In this document: piece by piece, positions 36,069-45,036 of the stretch | Position numbering within the stretch: the first letter of the stretch is position 1 | Layout of the letters: every line of letters begins with the position of its first letter | Assembly (NCBI GenBank): GCA_027492585.1 | Contig: JAPUEK010000090.1 | Coordinates: 87,763 to 151,762 of the forward strand | Direction of reading: 5' to 3' | DNA length: 64,000 nucleotides | From: Paracoccaceae bacterium | GTDB taxonomy: Bacteria; Pseudomonadota; Alphaproteobacteria; Rhodobacterales; Rhodobacteraceae | Made by a program: the position numbers and the translations under genes | The notes under the pieces: generated by a model | The model's input: only the letters and a program-made list of their open reading frames with translations | Databases searched by the model: none | Told to the model about the DNA's origin: nothing

Positions 36069-36761
36069 ATGTCGGGCGGCGAACAGGGCAGCGGTCGGGG
36101 CAGCGGTCAGGACCGCAGCGGCTTGGACTGGCGCGAGGGCGTCATCCCGGTGTCGCGGCGCTTTGACGACCCTTATTTCTCGCTGAACGACGGGCTGGCG
36201 GAGACGCGCCATGTCTTTCTGGCCGGCAACCGCCTGGCCGAGCGGCTGCGTCCCGGCTTTCAGGTGGCGGAGCTGGGCTTCGGCACCGGGCTGAACCTTC
36301 TGGCGCTGCGGATCGCGGCGGGGGAGATGCCGGTCCGTTTCACCAGCTTCGAGGCCTTTCCGCTGACGGCGGAAGAGATCGCCCGCGCGCTTGCCCATTT
36401 CCCGGAGGCGCTTGCGGTTGCGGGGCCGTTCCTGGAGGCCTGGGCTGCGGGGGCGCGGCGGTTCGCACTTGGCCCCGTCGAGGTCGAGGTGATCCTCGGC
36501 GATGCGCGCGAGACCTTGGCCGGCTGGCAGGGCGCGGCGGAGGCCTGGTTTCTCGACGGGTTCTCCCCGGCGAAGAACCCCGAGCTCTGGTCGCCCGAGC
36601 TGATGGCGGAGGTCGCCCGCCACACCGCTCCCGGAGGCAGCTTTGCCACCTATACCGCCGCCGGCCATGTCCGGCGCAGCCTTGAGGCGGCGGGGTTTTC
36701 CGTTGCCCGAGCCCCCGGTCACGGACGCAAGCGCCATATGACCACGGGGATGCTGGCATGA
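36069..36761 (+). CDS. mnmD: tRNA (5-methylaminomethyl-2-thiouridine34) methyltransferase MnmD
   Basis: A 230-residue methyltransferase corresponding to the N-terminal half of MnmC, which makes the last methyl transfer in mnm5s2U. The SAM site VAELGFGTGLNLLALRI is at residues 65-81. SFEAFPL, EAWFLDGFSPAKNPELWS and GGSFATYTAAGHVRRSLEAAGF are diagnostic. ATG 36069 was chosen; the N-terminal 25 residues are low-complexity. It is divergent from the FAD oxidoreductase and coupled (ATGA) to the EamA gene downstream. Confidence 0.92.
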   Translation: MSGGEQGSGRGSGQDRSGLDWREGVIPVSRRFDDPYFSLNDGLAETRHVFLAGNRLAERLRPGFQVAELGFGTGLNLLALRIAAGEMPVRFTSFEAFPLTAEEIARALAHFPEALAVAGPFLEAWAAGARRFALGPVEVEVILGDARETLAGWQGAAEAWFLDGFSPAKNPELWSPELMAEVARHTAPGGSFATYTAAGHVRRSLEAAGFSVARAPGHGRKRHMTTGMLA

Positions 36762-37636
36762 GCAGATCCAATCGCAAGGGCATCCTGCTGATGATCGCCG
36801 CCGTCGCGGCCTTCGCCACGCAGGATGGCTTTTCCCGCCACCTCGCCGGGAATTACAACACGCTGATGGTGGTGATGGTCCGCTACTGGGTCTTTGCGGG
36901 CTTCGTGCTGTTTCTGGCGCTGCGCCGCCCCGAAGGCATCCGCGCCGCCATCCGCTCCGACCGGATCTGGGCGCATCTGGTCCGTTCGGTGCTGCTGGTG
37001 TCGGAGATCTGCATCATCGTCTGGGGCTATACGCTGATCGGACTGATCGAGAGCCATGCGGTCTTCGCCATCTGCCCGCTGCTGGTCGTGGCCCTCTCCG
37101 GCCCGGTGCTGGGCGAGCGGATAAGCTGGAAACGCTGGGCGGCGGTCGGGGCCGGGATGGCCGGCGTGCTGATCGTGCTGCGGCCCGGTTCGGGGGTCTT
37201 CTCCTGGCCCGCGCTGCTGCCGCTTGCCTCGGCAATCCTCTTCGCCGTCTATTCGGTGCTGACCCGGCTGACGACCCGCGACGAGCCGACCTTCCCCGCC
37301 TTCTTCTGGCCGGGCGTGATCGGGGCCGTGCTGATGACCGGAATCGGCCTGCCGCACTGGCAGCCGATCGAAGGGATCGACCTCGGCCTCCTCGGTCTTT
37401 ACGCGGCGATTTCGGTTTTCTCGCACTGGCTTTTGCTGAAATGCTACGAGGCGGCGGAGGCGAGCGCGGTGCAGCCCTTCGCCTATCTTCAGATCGCCTT
37501 CGTCTCGGTCATCGGCATCACCATCTACGGCGAGACCCTGGCCCCCGCCGTGGCGCTCGGCATGGCGCTGATCATCGCGGCGGGGCTTTATGCGCTCTGG
37601 CAGGACCGCAGCCGCGAGGAGACCGCCCATGGCTGA
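36758..37636 (+). CDS. DMT superfamily transporter, EamA family (tandem copy 1)
   Basis: A 292-residue protein with about ten membrane helices in two EamA repeats (AFATQDGFSRHLAGNYNTLMVVMVRYWVFAG; ECAEASAVQPFAYLQI-like second repeat: EAAEASAVQPFAYLQ). Its start overlaps the mnmD stop (ATGA) and its end overlaps the next transporter by 8 bases. Both are clearly paralogues and may be a recent duplication or a heteromeric pair. Substrate unknown. Confidence 0.9.
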   Translation: MSRSNRKGILLMIAAVAAFATQDGFSRHLAGNYNTLMVVMVRYWVFAGFVLFLALRRPEGIRAAIRSDRIWAHLVRSVLLVSEICIIVWGYTLIGLIESHAVFAICPLLVVALSGPVLGERISWKRWAAVGAGMAGVLIVLRPGSGVFSWPALLPLASAILFAVYSVLTRLTTRDEPTFPAFFWPGVIGAVLMTGIGLPHWQPIEGIDLGLLGLYAAISVFSHWLLLKCYEAAEASAVQPFAYLQIAFVSVIGITIYGETLAPAVALGMALIIAAGLYALWQDRSREETAHG

Positions 37637-38525
37637 ACAGAACACCCGGCTCGGCATCTGGCTGATGGTGGCGACGACGCTGATCTTTGCGCTTCAGGAC
37701 GGGATCTCGCGGCATCTGGGATCAACCTACAACATCTACATGGTGGTGATGATCCGCTTCTGGTTCTTCGCCGCCTTCGTCATGGCTTTGGCGGCGCGGT
37801 CGCCGGGCGGGCTGCGGGCGGCGGTAAAAACGCGCTATCCGGTCATCCAGGCGACGCGGGGGCTGCTGCTGATCGCCGAGGTCTGCATCATGGTCGTGGC
37901 CTTCATCAGGCTCGGCCTGATCGAGACCCATGCCGTCTTCACCTGCTATCCGCTGCTGGTCGCCGCGCTCTCCGGTCCCGTGCTGGGCGAGAAGGTGGGC
38001 TGGCGCCGCTGGACGGCCATCGGAATCGGCTTTGTCGGCGTGCTGATCATCCTGCAACCGGGTTACGGGGTGTTCTCCCCCTGGGCTCTGGTGCCGCTGC
38101 TCGCCGCCCTGCTCTTCGCGGTCTACGGGCTTCTGACGCGCTATGTGGCGCGGTCCGATGCGGCTTCGGTCAGTTTCTTCTGGACGGGGATGGTCGGCGC
38201 CCTTGCAATGACGCCGCCCGGTCTCTGGCACTGGCAGAGCATGTCGCTGCCGGACTGGGGCTGGATGCTGGCGCTCTGCGCGGTCGCCTGCCTTGCCCAT
38301 TGGCTGCTGATCCGCGCCTATGAGGTGGCGGAGGCGAGCGCGGTGCAGCCCTTTGCCTATCTGCAACTGGTGTTCATTTCCGTGCTTGGCCTCGTCTTCT
38401 TCGGCGAGACGCTGCGGGTCAATGTCGCCATCGGGGCGGTGATGGTGGTGCTGGCGGGGCTCTTCACCCTCTGGCGGCAGCGCATCAAGGCGAAGGGGCC
38501 TATCGCCCCGTCAGTTCCGCGGTGA
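37629..38525 (+). CDS. DMT superfamily transporter, EamA family (tandem copy 2)
   Basis: A 298-residue paralogue of the preceding gene (ALQDGISRHLGSTYNIYMVVMIRFWFFAAFV, IRLGLIETHAVFTCYPLLVAALSGPVLGEKVGW, VAEASAVQPFAYLQL). It has about ten helices. ATG 37629 was chosen; it lies 8 bases inside the first copy. Its last 26 bases overlap the convergent lytic transglycosylase gene. Confidence 0.9.
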   Translation: MAEQNTRLGIWLMVATTLIFALQDGISRHLGSTYNIYMVVMIRFWFFAAFVMALAARSPGGLRAAVKTRYPVIQATRGLLLIAEVCIMVVAFIRLGLIETHAVFTCYPLLVAALSGPVLGEKVGWRRWTAIGIGFVGVLIILQPGYGVFSPWALVPLLAALLFAVYGLLTRYVARSDAASVSFFWTGMVGALAMTPPGLWHWQSMSLPDWGWMLALCAVACLAHWLLIRAYEVAEASAVQPFAYLQLVFISVLGLVFFGETLRVNVAIGAVMVVLAGLFTLWRQRIKAKGPIAPSVPR

Positions 38526-40449
38526 TCCGCACCGGGCCGGATTGGCCCTTGAGCCGCGCGCGGTAGATCACCACGCCTTCGACGACCCGCATCACATAGG
38601 TCCGGGTTTCGGTGAAGGGGATGCTTTCCACCCAATCCACCACATCACCCTGCCGCGGATCGCCGAGATCGGCGATCCACTGGCGCGGGCGACCCGGCCC
38701 GGCATTGTAACCCGAGGCGATGAGCGCCACGGCCGGCCCGAATTCCTCCGCCATCTGCGCGAGATAGGCCGAGCCGACGGCGACGTTGTAGGCGGGATCG
38801 GTGGTCAGCTTGCCAGTGCCGGGAACGAGGCCGAGCTTCCTGGCCATCCGCTCCGCCGTCTCCGGCAGAAGCTGCATCAGACCGCGGGCGCCGGCCTTGC
38901 TCTGCGCCGCCGGATCGAACTCGCTTTCGCGCCGCGAGATGGCAAGGGCGAGCGCACGGCTGACCGACAACCCCTCCGGCACCATGTCCGGCACCGGATA
39001 ATAGGCGCGCGGCAGGATCAGCCCGCGCTCCGCCGCCGCCTTGGCGACCACAACCGCGATATGAGGCTCATCCATCCGCAGGGCGAGATCGGAAAGCTGC
39101 TCCAGCCCCTTGGCATCGAGCCCCTCTGCGAGGTGGAGGAAGAACCGCTTCGCCAGCGTCCGATCCCCGGCGGAGGCCAGAAGCCGCCCCGCCGCCAGAA
39201 CCGAGGAACTGGCGAAGGAAGAGGTCTTCCAGCCCGGCCCCGCCTCCCCCACCGAGACGAGCGCGGGATCGAGCGGCAGGCCGAGCTTTTCCGCCGCCAG
39301 AAGCCCGTAATAGGCCGTCTGATAGCGTGCGGCGCTCTGGTAGGCGGCCTTGGCCCCGGCGGCATCGCCCGCCGCTTCCCGCGCGCGGGCGATCCAGTAA
39401 TCTCCCCGCGCCAGCGAAATCGGCGTCGCAACGGCATTCTTCAGATGGTTGAAGTGTTTGAGCGCCCGTTGCGGGTCGCCCAGCTTCCGCAGGGCGATGA
39501 AACCCGACAGGAACTCCAGATCGGCATAATCCGTGCCACCCTCCAGCCGGTGCGCGGCGGCAATCTTGTAGGCCAGCTCCGGCTGTCCGGTCCGCATCAG
39601 CCGCCGCGCCAACAGCGCGCGGCGGTCGGCCCACAGCTCCGGCCGGCCCAGATGGGCGGCACTGTCGCTGGTGGCGAGGATCAGCGCCGCGGCATCGTCA
39701 TAGCGATCCTTCCGCATCCGCCAGACGAAACGTTCATAGGCCAGCCCCGGATCGGCGGCGAGCGACTTCGGCACCGCATCGACAAGGGCGGGGGCGTTCG
39801 GCTCCATCTCGCGCAGGGCGATGCGCGCGGCGCCAAGCGCGCGCCAGTCCGGGCCGACGCGGGGCAGCATCCGCCGCGCCTCGCCGCTGCGCCCGTCCCA
39901 CAGGAGGTTGTCGAGCCGCACCTCATGGGCGATGGACAGCGCCTCGCCCTGAAGCGACAGGAGCGTGGTCTCCTCCTCGGGGGTGAAGCGCAGCACGGCC
40001 CAGGCGCGATAGGCCTCCGCCTCCGCATCGCCCGGCCTGCCCGCTGCCATCAGCGCCTTGATGAGCGCAATCGCTCCGGTCGCCGTCCGGGGCTTTGCCG
40101 TGCCGAAATAGCCGATGACCCGCGCCGGTTCGGTGGAGCGGGCAACAGCCTCCTCCCCCTTCTCCTTCAGGAGTTGCAGACCCGGCCAGTCGGCGCGGCG
40201 GGCGAGGAAGGATTCGTAATCGCCGAGCCGGCCCTCGCCGCCCACCCGCAGGCGCTGCCATTCGATGATGTCGGCGCCGATGGTTCCCGCCCCCTGCGCC
40301 GCAGCAGCCGCCCCCGGCCAATCCTTCGCCGCCGCAAGCGCGAGCGCCGCCTTCAGCGCCCCGGCCTCGTCGGCATGGCCCGGCTGGGCGCCCAGAAGAA
40401 GCGGCAGGATCAGCGCGGCAATGCGGGACAGGGTGTTCAGAAATCTCAT
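38500..40449 (-). CDS. slt: Soluble lytic murein transglycosylase
   Basis: A 649-residue periplasmic enzyme that cleaves peptidoglycan to 1,6-anhydro products. A Sec signal peptide (MRFLNTLSRIAALILPLLLGAQPGHA) precedes a long alpha-helical superhelical U/L region (about 30-480). The C-terminal goose-lysozyme-like domain has the catalytic Glu in ISRRESEFDPAAQSKAG, then GLMQLLPETAERMA, NVAVGSAYLAQM and ASGYNAGPGRPRQW. Residues upstream of ATG 40449 are not coding. The gene faces divergent dapA across 148 bases. Confidence 0.95.
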   Translation of the reverse strand: MRFLNTLSRIAALILPLLLGAQPGHADEAGALKAALALAAAKDWPGAAAAAQGAGTIGADIIEWQRLRVGGEGRLGDYESFLARRADWPGLQLLKEKGEEAVARSTEPARVIGYFGTAKPRTATGAIALIKALMAAGRPGDAEAEAYRAWAVLRFTPEEETTLLSLQGEALSIAHEVRLDNLLWDGRSGEARRMLPRVGPDWRALGAARIALREMEPNAPALVDAVPKSLAADPGLAYERFVWRMRKDRYDDAAALILATSDSAAHLGRPELWADRRALLARRLMRTGQPELAYKIAAAHRLEGGTDYADLEFLSGFIALRKLGDPQRALKHFNHLKNAVATPISLARGDYWIARAREAAGDAAGAKAAYQSAARYQTAYYGLLAAEKLGLPLDPALVSVGEAGPGWKTSSFASSSVLAAGRLLASAGDRTLAKRFFLHLAEGLDAKGLEQLSDLALRMDEPHIAVVVAKAAAERGLILPRAYYPVPDMVPEGLSVSRALALAISRRESEFDPAAQSKAGARGLMQLLPETAERMARKLGLVPGTGKLTTDPAYNVAVGSAYLAQMAEEFGPAVALIASGYNAGPGRPRQWIADLGDPRQGDVVDWVESIPFTETRTYVMRVVEGVVIYRARLKGQSGPVRITAELTGR

Positions 40450-40597
40450 GCCCGGAATCTGCCAGAGCCGCGCGCGCCCCACAACCCAACAGCGCGTGAG
40501 GCCGGAGCCGTCGGCAAAGCTTGGCAAGCTGTCGCCAGCCGGATAAGGAGGGCGCGTTTGCAACCGGGCAAAGCGCCCATCCTCAAGGAGACGTGTC

Positions 40598-41470
40598 ATG
40601 ATCAAAGGGTCCATTCCAGCCCTGGTGACGCCGTTCAAGAACGGCGAGCTGGATCTCGATACGCTCAAACACCTTGTCGAGTGGCAGATCGCCGAGGGCT
40701 CCACCGGGCTGGTTCCGGTCGGCACCACCGGCGAAAGCCCGACGCTGAGCCATGAGGAACACCAGACGGTCATCGAAACCGTGGTGAAAACCGCCGCAGG
40801 CCGGGTGCCGGTGATTGCGGGCGCCGGCTCCAACAACACGGTGGAAGGCATCAGCCTGATCCGCTTTGCCGAGAAGGTCGGCGCGGATGCGGCGCTTGTC
40901 GTGACCCCCTATTACAACAGGCCGACGCAAGCCGGGCTGGTGGCGCATTTCACCGCGCTGCACGACTGCTGCAACCTGCCGATCATCATCTACAACATCC
41001 CCGCCCGCTCGGTCGTGGACATGCTGCCCGCCACCATGGGCGAGCTGGCCAAGCTGCCGCGCATCATCGGCGTCAAGGATGCCACGGCGAACCTCGCCCG
41101 TCCCTCGCAGCAACGCATCACCTGCGGGCCGGAGTTCATCCAGCTTTCGGGCGAGGATGCGACGGCGCTCGGCTTCAACGCCCATGGCGGGGTGGGGTGC
41201 ATCTCGGTCACGGCGAACGTGGCGCCGCGCCTCTGCGCCGAATTCCAAGCGGCGACGCTGGCGGGCGATTACGCCAAGGCGCTGGAATATCAGGACCGTC
41301 TGATGCCGCTGCATGAGGCGATCTTCCTTGAGCCGGGGCTGGCCGGGGCAAAATACGGCCTGTCGCTGCTCGGCAAATGCACGGAGGAGGTGCGCCTTCC
41401 GCTTCTTGCCCTGACCGATGGCACCAAGGCCCGCATCAAGGCCGCGATGCAGCACGCCGGGCTGATCTGA
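40598..41470 (+). CDS. dapA: 4-hydroxy-tetrahydrodipicolinate synthase
   Basis: A 290-residue class I aldolase that condenses pyruvate with aspartate semialdehyde in lysine and diaminopimelate synthesis. [27 protein letters not shown] and the Schiff-base Lys160 in [12 protein letters not shown] are diagnostic. It is preceded by AAGGAGACG. It ends at an intrinsic terminator 70 bases downstream. smpB lies 2.4 kb further along, a common alphaproteobacterial neighbourhood. Confidence 0.97.
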   Translation: MIKGSIPALVTPFKNGELDLDTLKHLVEWQIAEGSTGLVPVGTTGESPTLSHEEHQTVIETVVKTAAGRVPVIAGAGSNNTVEGISLIRFAEKVGADAALVVTPYYNRPTQAGLVAHFTALHDCCNLPIIIYNIPARSVVDMLPATMGELAKLPRIIGVKDATANLARPSQQRITCGPEFIQLSGEDATALGFNAHGGVGCISVTANVAPRLCAEFQAATLAGDYAKALEYQDRLMPLHEAIFLEPGLAGAKYGLSLLGKCTEEVRLPLLALTDGTKARIKAAMQHAGLI

Positions 41471-42027
41471 GCGCCGGACGGCCGGGCTGCCCGGTCCGCC
41501 TTTTTGGGCGGGCGGCGAAGCAGAGGGAAACCGACAGAAGCCGGGCCGGAACGCCCGGCTTTTTCATGGGCCATTGCCATCGTTGCGGCCGAGCCACCCG
41601 GCTTGAGCCTGAAGCCCCGTCGCTGCCGCCTTCTCTCCGTGCAGATGTGGAACAGCGCGGATATGGCCAGACCGCAGAGGGAGCGGGACGGTCCCGCATC
41701 GCCGCCTTAGCTGCGCCGGGCCTGCGTTTTCGGACCCTCGGTCCTTCCTGCCGTGGTTCTCCGCCGGCAGAATGGGGATCGGCGCCGGGAGAATATCTTC
41801 CCTCCCGCCCTTTCGCGGCGACAACCCCCCGGCCGGCAAGCGGGTGGGGTCAGGAGGCGCGGTCTGTCCTGCCGCCAAAGGGGGCGTAGCCTTGCGCGCC
41901 GCTGTGTCCCGAATGGCGGCCTGCGGGACGCCGGGCCGAAGCGCGGCTTCGGCAAGGCTTGCGGAGACCGGCGCGCCTTGCGAGACAGTCGGTGCGGGTT
42001 TTCCGCGGGAAACGAAGGATCGGTGCC
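41471..42027 (+). other. Long intergenic stretch after dapA
   Basis: 557 bases, the longest gene-free stretch in the window. It holds the dapA terminator (41540-41564) and otherwise no frame with recognisable protein character on either strand; the open frames present are Arg/Gly/Pro-rich GC artefacts. Several GC-rich inverted repeats occur, but none resembles a known RNA. It could be the remnant of a decayed gene. Confidence 0.45.
41540..41564 (+). terminator. Intrinsic terminator of dapA
   Basis: A perfect 7-bp stem GCCGGGC / GCCCGGC with loop CGGAAC is followed by TTTTT. It lies 70 bases after the dapA stop. Confidence 0.85.
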
Positions 42028-42897
42028 TTGCCCCTTACCGACAATCTGCGCGGCAGCCTCTGGATGACCGCCTCCATGGCGGGTTTCGCGGTGGAGGACA
42101 TGTTCCTCAAATCCGCCGCGCAGCAGATCCCCATCGGCCTTGCCATCCTGATCATGGGACCGATCGGCATAGCCACCTTCGCGGCACTCGCCCTGCGGCG
42201 GGGGGAGCGCCCCTTTCCCCGCGCGCTCCTGTCGCGGACCATGGCCGTACGGTCGGGATTCGAGATCACCGGGCGCCTCTTCTACGCGCTTGCGATTGCG
42301 CTGACCCCGATCTCCATTGCCTCGGCGATCCTGCAGGCCTCGCCGCTGGTGGTTGTGCTCGGCGCGGCGCTGATCTTTGGGGAAAGGGTCGGCTGGCAAC
42401 GCTGGGGCATCATCCTTTTAGGCTTCGTCGGGGTGCTGGTGATCCTACGGCCGGGGCTGGAGGGGTTCGACGCGCTGTCGCTCCTCGCCGTCGTCGGGCT
42501 TCTGGGCTTTGCCGGGCGGGATCTGGCGACGCGGGCCGCGCCCCCGGCCCTGTCGAACGCGCAGCTTGGGGTGGCGGGTTTCGTGATGCTGACGGTTTCC
42601 GGGGCGATCATCCTTGCCGTCTCCGGCGGGGCGCATTGGCCGGAGCCCGCGACCTGGGCCAAGCTTTGCGGGGCGGCGGTCTTCGGGATCAGCGGCTATG
42701 CGGCGCTGACCACCGCGATGCGGACGGGGGAGGTCGGCGTCGTCACCCCCTTCCGCTACACCCGGCTTCTGTTCGCCATGATCTTCGGAATCACCGTGTT
42801 CGGAGAGCGCCCGGATGCCGCGACCCTGATCGGCTCGGCCATCATCGTCGGTTGCGGGGTGATCCTGCTGGCGGGGCAGCGGCGGCGGCAGGGCTGA
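42028..42897 (+). CDS. DMT superfamily transporter, EamA family
   Basis: A 289-residue membrane protein with about ten helices. LRGSLWMTASMAGFAVEDMFLKSAAQ is the first helix. PISIASAILQASPLVVVLGAALIFGERVGWQRWG ends the first repeat and RTGEVGVVTPFRYTRLLFAMIFG starts the last. I chose TTG 42028 because AAGGA lies 9 bases upstream and the protein then begins near helix 1; ATG 41959 would add 23 basic residues. Substrate unknown. Confidence 0.85.
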   Translation: MPLTDNLRGSLWMTASMAGFAVEDMFLKSAAQQIPIGLAILIMGPIGIATFAALALRRGERPFPRALLSRTMAVRSGFEITGRLFYALAIALTPISIASAILQASPLVVVLGAALIFGERVGWQRWGIILLGFVGVLVILRPGLEGFDALSLLAVVGLLGFAGRDLATRAAPPALSNAQLGVAGFVMLTVSGAIILAVSGGAHWPEPATWAKLCGAAVFGISGYAALTTAMRTGEVGVVTPFRYTRLLFAMIFGITVFGERPDAATLIGSAIIVGCGVILLAGQRRRQG

Positions 42898-43224
42898 GCG
42901 CCGGTCGACGTTGCGCCCCCATCGACCCTTGGAGGGGTTCTGCACCCCTCGGGGGGGCGATGGAGGATATTTTCAGACAGAAAATGGAGAGGGGGAGCCG
43001 CGTCCGGTCTGGGGATGATTCGGGGATTGTTGCTTAATGAAAGACTAATGCGTGTCGGTTTCGATGCATGTCGGCGCATCTGCCCGGTTGTCGTTTCCAC
43101 ATGGCCACCAATGCCCGCGTCCCGCCGCAAGCTTGTCGGGAAAATGGCGAAATTCGGGTGCTTCTTGGGCGCAAGGCGGTCAGAGCCGCCACAAGCGTAA
43201 AGAAACCCCAACCGGAGAGCCGCC
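42898..43224 (+). other. Intergenic region before the Hint-domain gene
   Basis: 327 bases. It begins with a GGATATTT element (42929-42990). A locally A/T-richer part (43015-43060) may hold the promoter. A GGCGG-TCAGAG-CCGCC hairpin lies near 43174-43190, about 35 bases before the Hint gene start. No gene is seen. Confidence 0.45.
42929..42990 (+). repeat. GGATATTT intergenic element, copy 12
   Basis: Hairpin GGAGGGG-TTCTGCA-CCCCTC, then GATGGAGGATATTTT (octamer 42965-42972) and CAGACAGAAAATGGAG. It is about 30 bases after the EamA stop, same orientation. A diverged copy. Confidence 0.65.
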
Positions 43225-43818
43225 ATGTTCCTCAAGGACTTCACCCGCAGCAGCCGTTTTACCCCGGTGCTGGACCGCTTCCTTGCCCCCGTCACCTGCG
43301 GTCTTGCCGCCGGAACGCTGGTGGAAACCGGCTCCGGCTGGCAGAGCGTGGAAAGCCTCGCCCCCGGCGACCGGGTGCAGACACTTGACGGCGGGCTGGC
43401 GCGGGTGGCGGCGGTGGACCGCCAATGGCTGCGCCCGGAAACGGAGACGCCGCTGATCCACCTGCCCGGCGGCAGCTTCGACGCCTGTTCCGACATGACC
43501 CTGCTGCCCGGCCAGCATCTTGTGATGGATACGCTCGACGATCCGGCCCTCGGTGGCGCGCCCTTCGTGCTAGTGCCGGCCATGGCGCTCTGCGGGCTGG
43601 AGGGTGTCACCCGCACGCCCTGCCGCGACCGGATCGAGGTCATCACCCCGCTTTTCGCCGACGAGGAAGCGATCTATGCCCATTCCGGCGTACTGCTGCA
43701 CTGTCCCGGCCGGGCGGACGGGGCGGGGCGCTATCCGGAGAACAGCTTTTTCCCCTGCCTCGACCGTGCCGCCGCCCGTGCCTTTCTGCTGACACGCGCC
43801 GCCCGGCTGGCGGGCTGA
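43225..43818 (+). CDS. Hint-domain protein
   Basis: A 197-residue protein consisting almost wholly of a Hedgehog/intein (Hint) domain. Block A is TCGLAAGTLVETGSGWQSVESLAPGDRVQTLDGG with Cys25 as candidate nucleophile. The C-terminal part has GVTRTPCRDRIEVITPLFADEEAIYAHSGVLLHC. Hint_2 proteins are numerous in Rhodobacteraceae and are usually appended to large secreted proteins. Here only 24 residues precede the Cys, so there is almost no N-extein, and no signal peptide is evident. Whether it self-cleaves is unknown. Confidence 0.82.
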   Translation: MFLKDFTRSSRFTPVLDRFLAPVTCGLAAGTLVETGSGWQSVESLAPGDRVQTLDGGLARVAAVDRQWLRPETETPLIHLPGGSFDACSDMTLLPGQHLVMDTLDDPALGGAPFVLVPAMALCGLEGVTRTPCRDRIEVITPLFADEEAIYAHSGVLLHCPGRADGAGRYPENSFFPCLDRAAARAFLLTRAARLAG

Positions 43819-43869
43819 ACCGCTGCCCTTCTGGACTCCGCCCCTGCCCTCGCCTATCTCGGGGGGATC

Positions 43870-44355
43870 ATGTTGAAACATTCCGACCCCAACTCCAAAC
43901 TGATCGCTGAGAACCGCCGGGCGCGTTTCGATTATGCCATCGAATCCGATCTGGAGGCGGGGATCATGCTGCTCGGCTCCGAGGTGAAAAGCCTGCGGCA
44001 GGGCGGGTCCAACATCGCGGAAAGCTACGCCTCCATCGAGGGGGGGGAGCTGTGGCTGATCAACAGCTACATCGCCCCCTACCTTCAGGCCAAGACCTTC
44101 GGCCATGAGGAGCGGCGGCACCGCAAGCTGCTGGTGTCGAAGAAGGAAATGAGCCGGCTCTGGAACGCGGTCGGGCGCGAAGGCATGACCATCGTGCCGA
44201 TCAGGATGTATTTCAACGACCGCGGCATCGTGAAGATCAAGCTGGGCGTCGCCAAGGGCAAGAAGCTCGCCGACAAGCGCGAGACCTCGGCCAAGCGCGA
44301 CTGGGACCGGCAAAAGTCCCGGCTCCTGAAGCAGGGATTGAAGGGCAACCTCTGA
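43870..44355 (+). CDS. smpB: SsrA (tmRNA)-binding protein SmpB
   Basis: A 161-residue partner of tmRNA in trans-translation. Conserved parts are [70 protein letters not shown] and the C-terminal tail [14 protein letters not shown], which probes the empty decoding centre. The tmRNA gene itself is not in the window. ArfB, the backup rescue factor, is encoded 25 kb away in the same window. Confidence 0.97.
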   Translation: MLKHSDPNSKLIAENRRARFDYAIESDLEAGIMLLGSEVKSLRQGGSNIAESYASIEGGELWLINSYIAPYLQAKTFGHEERRHRKLLVSKKEMSRLWNAVGREGMTIVPIRMYFNDRGIVKIKLGVAKGKKLADKRETSAKRDWDRQKSRLLKQGLKGNL

Positions 44356-44494
44356 AGCCTACCAGATTTTGTTGCCGGACTGCTGAATTTCCGGCAGAAT
44401 TCCCCCTATCCGGCCAAGGGCCGCAGGGTCCATGATAGAGCCGGAAAAACGCCTGACCGCGAACAGGCAGGCTTGGTAGGGAAGGACGAGTATC

Positions 44495-44785
44495 ATGGAC
44501 ATGAACCTGATCATCCAGTTGATCGCCGGTGTCGTCGGCGGCAACGTGGCGGGTGGGGTGTTGAAAAACCTCAACCTCGGCCCGCTGCTGAATTCCGTCG
44601 CCGGGGCTGTGGGTGGCCTTGGCGGCGGCCAGATCCTGGGCGCGCTCGGCGGCGCCGGGGCTGCGGCGGCGGCCGGCGGCGGCACGGACATCGCCTCGAT
44701 CATCGCTTCGCTGGCTTCGGGCGGCGTTGGTGGTGGCGTGCTGATGGCCATCGTCGGCGTCATCAAGAACATGATGAAGAAGTAA
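44495..44785 (+). CDS. Small Gly/Ala-rich hydrophobic protein
   Basis: A 96-residue protein, about a quarter glycine. It starts MDMNLIIQLIAGVVGGNVAGGVLKNLNLGP. Two hydrophobic blocks (about 5-25 and 68-92) flank a GGLGGGQILGALGGAGAAAAAGGG core and it ends NMMKK. GxxxG spacing suggests helix packing in the membrane. AAGGACGAG precedes the ATG, supporting translation. I do not recognise the family. It lies between smpB and sseA, with 139 bases of its own leader. Confidence 0.75.
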   Translation: MDMNLIIQLIAGVVGGNVAGGVLKNLNLGPLLNSVAGAVGGLGGGQILGALGGAGAAAAAGGGTDIASIIASLASGGVGGGVLMAIVGVIKNMMKK

Positions 44786-45036
44786 GACCTTCGGGGCGGG
44801 GGCCGTCATGCCTCCGCCCCAAGCCCGTTCGGGCAACCCCGGACTGTCCACCCCTGCCGGGACCGCGCCGTTTCTCCGGCCTGACGCCAGGGGGAGAAGA
44901 GGCGCCCGTTCAGGTGCAGGATGAAGGCGGGGCTGCGGGCGATCTGCCGCGCAATTTTATTGCTTCGCAAATCCGCCGCCCTTGCAGCAAAACCCGCTTG
45001 GCGCTAGGGGAGGGCATCCCCCGAGCGGAGCCGCAG

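Noticed and set aside
38542..40755. Long open frame of 737 codons on the plus strand over slt
   Set aside because: Antisense of the lytic transglycosylase gene, which has a signal peptide and catalytic motifs.
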